A stretch of DNA of 64,000 bases from Sporomusaceae bacterium UBA7701 (lineage in GTDB: Bacteria; Bacillota; Negativicutes; Sporomusales; UBA7701). The notes under the pieces are model-generated. The model had not been told where the DNA came from and ran no database searches. It saw nothing but the letters and a program-made list of their open reading frames with translations. Made by a program: the position numbers and the translations under genes. The stretch covers positions 331,268-395,267 of the forward strand of contig DLGF01000014.1 in NCBI GenBank assembly GCA_002482545.1, read 5' to 3'. Positions 59,556-64,000 of the stretch are shown piece after piece; positions within the stretch are counted from its first letter, which is position 1, and each line of letters opens with the position of its first letter.

Positions 59556-59585
59556 GGCAAAACAAAAAGAGCCGTAACGCGGCTC
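59556..59585 (-). terminator. Terminator of the distal CRISPR array
   Basis: On the minus strand GAGCCGCG-TTA-CGGCTC is followed by TTTTTGTTTTGC, about 28 bases beyond the last repeat of the array. It supports transcription of the array on the minus strand, the same strand as the cas genes. Confidence 0.7.
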
Positions 59586-59612
59586 CCGGAAACAGCGGGC
59601 CACTCTCTGCCC

Positions 59613-59842
59613 CATAAACATTTCACGCCCTTGCAGGGTGCGACCTCCGTATTTATCCCAGTCCACGCCCATGCAGCGGTTTCAATCCACGCGCCCTCAC
59701 GGGGCGCGACACGCGGACTTATTACGTCGATCGCGATCTCGGTCGTTTCAATCCACGCGCCCTCACGGGGCGCGACAGAATTGCTTAACGATGCTGATAA
59801 GTTGTTAAAAGTTTCAATCCACGCGCCCTCACGGGGCGCGAC
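59613..59842 (-). CRISPR. Type I-C CRISPR array 1: four repeats, three spacers
   Basis: Three identical 32-base repeats begin at 59679, 59745 and 59811 (plus-strand start GTTTCAATCCACGCGCCCTC, ending GGGGCGCGAC); a fourth, degenerate copy lies at 59613-59644. The three spacers are 34 bases each. The repeat is of the type I-C kind (in minus-strand orientation GTCGC...ATTGAAAC). The degenerate copy at the low-coordinate side is the leader-distal end, so the leader should be on the 59843 side, and a minus-strand terminator follows beyond. The spacer at 59777-59810 is clearly more A+T-rich than the host DNA, consistent with foreign origin. Confidence 0.95.
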
Positions 59843-60089
59843 TGTCGAGCTTGGAATATAATAAAATCATGCGCTGGATCGCACGATTTTGCGAACCTTC
59901 CATATCGGCTGTCTTAAAAATAAGGATTATCGGTCCTGTGGCCCCGGCAGGCCCGCGCCGGGCGGGGTGCGAATGCCCCGGGGAAACGATGGGCGCCTGG
60001 GGTTCGCGTCAGCATGATCCAGCCAGTCCCAATCCCGGTCTTCGTCAGTCAGGGAGCCGTCCCCTGCTCCCTGAACGCCGGGCTCCTCC
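59843..60089 (-). other. Putative leader of array 1 and 3' region of the 2H gene
   Basis: About 247 bases. The 40 bases next to the array are A+T-rich with TATTATATT on the minus strand, a possible -10. The part near 60050 carries the stem TCAGGGAGC...GCTCCCTGA, just beyond the 2H stop codon. I see no gene, and no remnant of cas1, cas2 or cas4 in it. Confidence 0.45.
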
Positions 60090-60776
60090 TTAAGGCAAGA
60101 CAAATTTCTTGATTATTTCCTTCCTTCGGTTATACCAGTCATGGACGACCAATTCCAGTTCATTGACTCTCAATGACCCGATTGCCGCGAAGTTATATTC
60201 ACGCACTATTTTGAGGAACTCGCTCCGGTTTTTGAGGGTTGACCGGAATCTCATCCCGGTAAAGTGGGCGGAGGTGCGCTGATAGCGCTGCTCCAGGCCG
60301 ACCCGCTGCTCCCGCGCCAAGCTGCGCAGCTTATTCCGGATTTGATTCAAGCCTTGCCGGTAGTAGCCTTTTCCCAAAACCGCGGCGTCGCTTACAATCA
60401 AGCCTTTAAACTCCAGGTCGAACCTGGCTGCGCCGCACAGAGCATTTTCAATAAGCTCGATCATTTTGTCATTCCGGTCGCCATCCCTCACAAACCCCCT
60501 GGTGGCGCTTATAAATTCCATTACGGTGATATGCAGATCCGAATCGGGATAAATATAAAGACCCGGTTCAATTTCTCGGATTCTCTTAACGGCTTTTTCG
60601 TATATATCGTTGGTTGTCCCCCGCATATCGATCTGCAAGGTCAGCCCCAGTCTCTCATCCGCGTCCATGTTGTTCAGGAACGGATCGACAACTTCCCGTC
60701 CATTTTGGATGGCTTTTTCTCCTTCCCGATTAATCCTGGCATAAAGCGCGTCCAATTCTTCGGCGACTCTGTCCAT
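60090..60776 (-). CDS. 2H phosphoesterase-like protein between two CRISPR arrays
   Basis: 228 residues. Two H-x-T motifs, HIT at 82-84 (SDLHITVMEF) and HFT at 171-173 (SAHFTGMRF), about 90 residues apart and each between beta-strands, are the signature of the 2H phosphoesterase fold (LigT/2'-5' RNA ligase, cyclic phosphodiesterase and relatives). The first ~50 residues are helical. Some family members open cyclic nucleotides or 2'-5' linked oligonucleotides, others process RNA ends; the substrate here is unknown. It is on the same strand as cas8c-cas7 and takes the place where cas4-cas1-cas2 usually stand in type I-C loci. The ribosome site is weak. Linkage to CRISPR may be functional or chance. 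Confidence 0.75.
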   Translation of the reverse strand: MDRVAEELDALYARINREGEKAIQNGREVVDPFLNNMDADERLGLTLQIDMRGTTNDIYEKAVKRIREIEPGLYIYPDSDLHITVMEFISATRGFVRDGDRNDKMIELIENALCGAARFDLEFKGLIVSDAAVLGKGYYRQGLNQIRNKLRSLAREQRVGLEQRYQRTSAHFTGMRFRSTLKNRSEFLKIVREYNFAAIGSLRVNELELVVHDWYNRRKEIIKKFVLP

Positions 60777-60800
60777 CTCTTAAGCACCATTCCTTATTCC

Positions 60801-60951
60801 GGATTTTTACACATAGGGCGCGGCCGGTCACCGTGGGCCGCACCCCCGGCATTGCGTTTCAATCCACGCGCCCTTATAGGGCGCGACGTCAAACTGAAGA
60901 AGGTTATTCAAGCTGTAATAGTTTCAATCCACGCACCCTTGTGGGCGCGAC
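60801..60951 (-). CRISPR. Type I-C CRISPR array 2: two diverged repeats and one spacer, plus a possible remnant
   Basis: Repeats at 60856-60887 (32 bases, with CCCTTATAGGG in the centre) and 60921-60951 (31 bases, with CACCCTTGTGGG) enclose one 33-base spacer (60888-60920). Both keep GTTTCAATCCACGC and the terminal GCGCGAC but differ from the array 1 repeat in the stem, with compensated or shortened stems. A further remnant, ACATAGGGCGCGGC (60811-60824), stands 31 bases before the first, like a decayed leader-distal repeat. The array lies between cas7 and the 2H gene. Confidence 0.85.
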
Positions 60952-61069
60952 ACTCCGTTCCTTGCTCCGGCGAAACTCCGCGACATCCGCCACACTCGCA
61001 GCCCGAGTCGCTTGGAAGCGGGCGGCATGGCCCGGATAATCCGGAGCGTGTTCCGGGTCTCGACTTCCG

Positions 61070-61933
61070 TCAGCGTTCGATGATCGTGACGCCGTCCGGT
61101 CTGTCAGCGTAATTGACGCTGATGCGGTAGTCCCGGAACGCCCGCGGCGGCTTGGCCCGGTCGAGGCGCTCCGCTGTCACTAGCTCGAACAGTTGATGGG
61201 CGGGAGCATTCCCCAGCGGCGTCGTGTGTTCAAAAATCACCAGTTTCCGGCTGGCCATCCTGCCGCGGGCGGCGGAGCGGTCATGTTCAAACATGCCCAA
61301 GAGCGCTTGCCAGAAGAGTTCCAGATCGTCTTGGGAAAACTTCGTTTTTTGCGCCAGCGGGGCCGAGACATAGCCCTCCAAGCGGTAAAGGGCGTAAGGA
61401 ACGATATGCTTGCGCCCCATGGTGCGCTCCTTTTCGGCGTCCTTCTCATTGGTCACCGCCATGCGGGTAATGGTCACTTCCTGGGGAACAATCGCACTCA
61501 GGCTTTTGGCAAAGCCCAGCTGGACGGGGCCGCGCACCTGGCCGCAGTTGACTTCGGTCGTCATTACGGCTCCGAAGGCCCGGATGTCGTAGAACCGTTC
61601 GCACATATACTCGGTGATGGCCCTGGCTTTGTCGGCCTCTTTCGGCAATTTTTTCGCTTCGGGCGTCAGGCCTTGTTCCTTGTAGGCTTCTTCGTTGACC
61701 CGGTTCAGCACGGCGTTCTCCCGGACATAGATATCAAAACGGGTTTTATCGTCTTGCACCAGGTCGATGTAGTTGCGGACTTTTCGTTTGAGGCATACGT
61801 CGGTAACCAGGCCGTAACTGGTCTCGGGATCGATCCGCGGCATGTTCCCCGCATCCGGGTCGCCGTTGGGATTGCCGTTTTCCACTTCAAAAAAGAGCAC
61901 GAATTCGTGCCGTTTGTCCAGCACTTTACTCAT
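61070..61933 (-). CDS. cas7: Type I-C Cascade backbone protein Cas7 (Csd2)
   Basis: 287 residues, full length for Csd2/Cas7. It coats the crRNA in the type I-C surveillance complex. N-terminal FVLFFEVENGNPNGDPDAGNMPR and the central RGPVQLGFAKSLSAI and GRKHIVPYALYR segments are characteristic. The ATG lies within the last bases of cas8c (8-base overlap). It is the last cas gene before the arrays on this strand. Confidence 0.96.
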   Translation of the reverse strand: MSKVLDKRHEFVLFFEVENGNPNGDPDAGNMPRIDPETSYGLVTDVCLKRKVRNYIDLVQDDKTRFDIYVRENAVLNRVNEEAYKEQGLTPEAKKLPKEADKARAITEYMCERFYDIRAFGAVMTTEVNCGQVRGPVQLGFAKSLSAIVPQEVTITRMAVTNEKDAEKERTMGRKHIVPYALYRLEGYVSAPLAQKTKFSQDDLELFWQALLGMFEHDRSAARGRMASRKLVIFEHTTPLGNAPAHQLFELVTAERLDRAKPPRAFRDYRISVNYADRPDGVTIIER

Positions 61934-63749
61934 CCTTATCAGCCTCCTTTTCTTCGCGGGTTTTATTACTCCAGTAGTTGGCCTGTTTTTGCTGATAGTA
62001 GCCTAAAATAAACTGCCCTTGCGCTTCCAGGCTCAGGTAGGCCGGAAACCGGTCGATATCCAGTTTGCCGATTACTTCCTGGATTTTCCCGTCCGTATAG
62101 CTCCCGACCGGCCAGGCAGACAGATTGTCGGCCTTCGTCACATGGTGCCGGGCCAGGCGCAGCAGCAGTGGGAAAACCGAGCCGGGGGCCGCGGAGGCCG
62201 CCCCGAAGTAACGGTCCCGGATGGTGGCGTTGAGTTCCTTGCCCATAGCTTCCTGCTGAAGCTTTTCCAGCAGGGAGAACAGTCTTCCCAGCAGGTACGC
62301 CGGGCTGGTGTTGCCTTCGTTCAAGCTCACGGTTATCATTGCCTCCTCCGGCTGGTTCTGAATACGGTATCTCCGCAGTAAAAACGCCTTAATGACAGCC
62401 GCCCGGATCGTCGTCGCGCCGCCGTGTCCGCCTCCGGTCCGGCAGCGGGTCAAAGCCGCATTGTACAAGGTTTGCGGATACATCCGTCCGGACAGGATGC
62501 TTTTCAGGAGCTGCCCGCCCAGGAGCGGGGGAATGTTCTTGCTTTCCTCCTGTGCCGCCAGCGCCTTGAGGGTCCGCCGGGGCGACGCCATGCCGCCGAT
62601 CCGCTCCATGCCGTCAATATCCATGTCGATGTAGTGCCGGGCAATCGCGGCCAGGACCTCCCCGAAACGGCCGACCTGCCAGAAGCGGACCGACAGGCGG
62701 GCAGCGTTGGGGGCGAGCCCCAGCAGAAAACATCGGACTTCCGGATCGAATTCCGCATCCGGGCCTTGCACCGGCAAGCCCAGCCTGATCCGTTCCCAAA
62801 CGGCTTTGGCCTGCTGTTCCGCCCCGGGGGCGAGCCTGCGGTTTTCGCCGCCATTCCCGGCTTCGGCCGCCGGGTCGAGGAACCAGGCCAGAAGGGCTTC
62901 TTCCTTCCGGGCGCCCTTCTTGTCCGCCCAGAACACCATGGTGGTGTCGGCCAGACGAACCCGGTTGGCGGCGTTGGCGGTCAGATAATTCAGGGCCGTG
63001 CCGTAAGCGAACGCGGCTTCCTCGCTGACCGGCGCGTTGTAGCTTTGCGCTTTGCCGTACGAGGTGAAAGCGTCGGCATTGAAGGACACGACGGAAGCGC
63101 CGCTCGTCTGAGCCCCGGCCACGCCCTTTATGGCCGGATGGATGCGCGCGATGGGAAGCCGCCCGCCCAAAACCAGGCACTGGCCAAGGACCGGGCTGTT
63201 ATCGGCTCCGGCTGCGCTACGGGTCCAGGCTTGCCGGATCCGGCTGTCCTCATGGACATAACCCGGCGCCCCGTCGATTTTGAAGACGATGTTGCTGCCG
63301 GCCAGCAGCCCTTCCAGGTCCCGGGCGACGACCGGGTGCTCCAGCGCAGGCGTCCAGGTTTGCAGAAATTTGCCGATTGCCGCGGCGCTTTCGCCGGGAA
63401 TATCCCTGAGAAAGGCCAGGTTTTTTTCCTTGAACGCGGCGTTTTTCTCTGCGGCCAGCCTGGGCTTGCCCTGCTTGTCACGCTCGACGCCGAGCACATA
63501 GGAGGCATTGTCGCACAGAATATTCGCCGCAATGCCCGAGGTTCTCTTCACTTGCTCCGGCACCATCAGCACCCGCGGCGCAGACTTCCTGCCCTGCGGA
63601 ACCGCGATTGACGCCATGTCCAGGAGCGCCCCCTCCCGGCTGAGGATCAGCATATGGGTCACTTTGGCCGGACTATAGCCGGGCGGCGCGACCCCTGCAT
63701 CCTCCTCCAGCAGCAGGCGGTAGTGTTCGTTCAGCGCTTGCAGGATCAA
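61926..63749 (-). CDS. cas8c: Type I-C Cascade large subunit Cas8c (Csd1)
   Basis: 607 residues, of normal length for Csd1/Cas8c. It recognises the PAM and helps assemble the interference complex. The N-terminus MILQALNEHYRLLLEE matches the family. I chose a TTG start at 63749 (GGGAGGG upstream); it overlaps the cas5 stop by four bases, TTGA. The longer frame to 63857 lies within cas5 and is not credible. The C-terminal part contains the helical segment expected to supply Cas11 by internal translation, but I cannot see a defined internal start with certainty. Confidence 0.94.
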   Translation of the reverse strand: MILQALNEHYRLLLEEDAGVAPPGYSPAKVTHMLILSREGALLDMASIAVPQGRKSAPRVLMVPEQVKRTSGIAANILCDNASYVLGVERDKQGKPRLAAEKNAAFKEKNLAFLRDIPGESAAAIGKFLQTWTPALEHPVVARDLEGLLAGSNIVFKIDGAPGYVHEDSRIRQAWTRSAAGADNSPVLGQCLVLGGRLPIARIHPAIKGVAGAQTSGASVVSFNADAFTSYGKAQSYNAPVSEEAAFAYGTALNYLTANAANRVRLADTTMVFWADKKGARKEEALLAWFLDPAAEAGNGGENRRLAPGAEQQAKAVWERIRLGLPVQGPDAEFDPEVRCFLLGLAPNAARLSVRFWQVGRFGEVLAAIARHYIDMDIDGMERIGGMASPRRTLKALAAQEESKNIPPLLGGQLLKSILSGRMYPQTLYNAALTRCRTGGGHGGATTIRAAVIKAFLLRRYRIQNQPEEAMITVSLNEGNTSPAYLLGRLFSLLEKLQQEAMGKELNATIRDRYFGAASAAPGSVFPLLLRLARHHVTKADNLSAWPVGSYTDGKIQEVIGKLDIDRFPAYLSLEAQGQFILGYYQQKQANYWSNKTREEKEADKDE

Positions 63750-64000
63750 GTTTCTCCCTCCCCGGGCAGCCGGGTGTCCACCACTCCGTCTTTTATCGTG
63801 GGCCGGAAAAAGATCGGCTGCATGTCCTTGGCAAAATCGATATCCCAGAGCATCCATCCCAGGTCCTGTTCCCCGGACAGCGCCGACCGGGGCACCTCAT
63901 CCTCCAGCAGTTCAAAGTGGGCGGGAAACTCCCTACACCCGAGGTAAGGCCGCATATGGCACTGGCCCTGGCGTGCCCGCCGCCGGAAAATATCGCAATG
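63746..64000 (-). CDS. cas5: Type I-C Cas5 (Cas5c/Cas5d), cut by the window edge
   Basis: Only the C-terminal ~84 residues are in the window. The segment RRRARQGQCHMRPYLGCREFPA is the family's C-terminal hallmark; the frame is open to the window edge, so the ATG at 63955 is internal, not the start. In type I-C, Cas5 also cuts the pre-crRNA, since Cas6 is missing. cas3 is expected further upstream outside the window. Confidence 0.93.
   Translation of the reverse strand, partial: HCDIFRRRARQGQCHMRPYLGCREFPAHFELLEDEVPRSALSGEQDLGWMLWDIDFAKDMQPIFFRPTIKDGVVDTRLPGEGET

Noticed and set aside
59202..59672. A 156-residue minus-strand frame between the XRE gene and the array
   Set aside because: It overlaps the degenerate CRISPR repeat, the terminator and a better small gene on the plus strand, and has no ribosome site.
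59843..60089. Remnant of cas2 or cas1 between array 1 and the 2H gene
   Set aside because: All frames were read; none shows Cas1/Cas2-like sequence, and the interval is too short for more than a fragment.

Overview
The window reads as chromosomal DNA of a spore-forming, anaerobic Firmicute of fairly high G+C content, most likely a member of the Negativicutes (Sporomusaceae-like). This is inference. It rests on a gerKABC-type germination operon with a sigma-G-like promoter, the prkA-yhbH-spoVR trio, Firmicute-type ribosome-binding sites (AGGAGG), a SAM-I riboswitch, lipoprotein-anchored binding proteins and citrate lyase genes. No rRNA or tRNA gene was seen, and no transposase gene.

Left part (0-23 kb): mostly small transcription units. 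They comprise a 5'-truncated coiled-coil protein, a HAD phosphatase, an EamA exporter with a LysR regulator, a two-gene D-glutamate cyclase unit (UPF0317 + DUF4392), asparagine synthetase, a small lipoprotein, a cupin gene behind a CRP/FNR-type site, a PAS-GGDEF cyclase, an SGNH hydrolase with a zinc-ribbon protein, the prkA-yhbH-spoVR operon, a soluble chemoreceptor-like protein, a CadC/CadA metal-efflux unit, a short Cys-rich peptide gene, metY under a SAM-I riboswitch, and a small membrane protein behind three 11-bp direct repeats.

Middle part (23-46 kb): a peptide ABC transporter (dppBCDF) is followed by two paralogous binding proteins. A citrate block comes next: citC, a CitA/CitB-type two-component system and a TctABC transporter on the minus strand, then a permease, a sugar nucleotidyltransferase and a LysR gene that diverges from citDEF-citXG on the plus strand. 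Together these could sense and import citrate or another tricarboxylate, and cleave it with a self-maturing citrate lyase.

Right part (46-64 kb): a sulfur-handling cluster (two half-size YeeE/YedE proteins, two TusA-like proteins, a thioredoxin reductase fused to an atypical thioredoxin domain, a LysR regulator and a TSCPD protein), topB, gerKABC, ylbF-like, GNAT, SDR and XRE genes, and the end of a type I-C CRISPR-Cas locus. That locus has cas5 (cut by the window edge), cas8c and cas7, then two short CRISPR arrays that flank a 2H-phosphoesterase gene. The cas4-cas1-cas2 genes usually found there are absent.

The least explained structures are the 2H gene between the CRISPR arrays and a family of intergenic inverted-repeat elements near 9.5 and 31 kb. 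In each of these the element sits between two copies of the same terminator-like hairpin.
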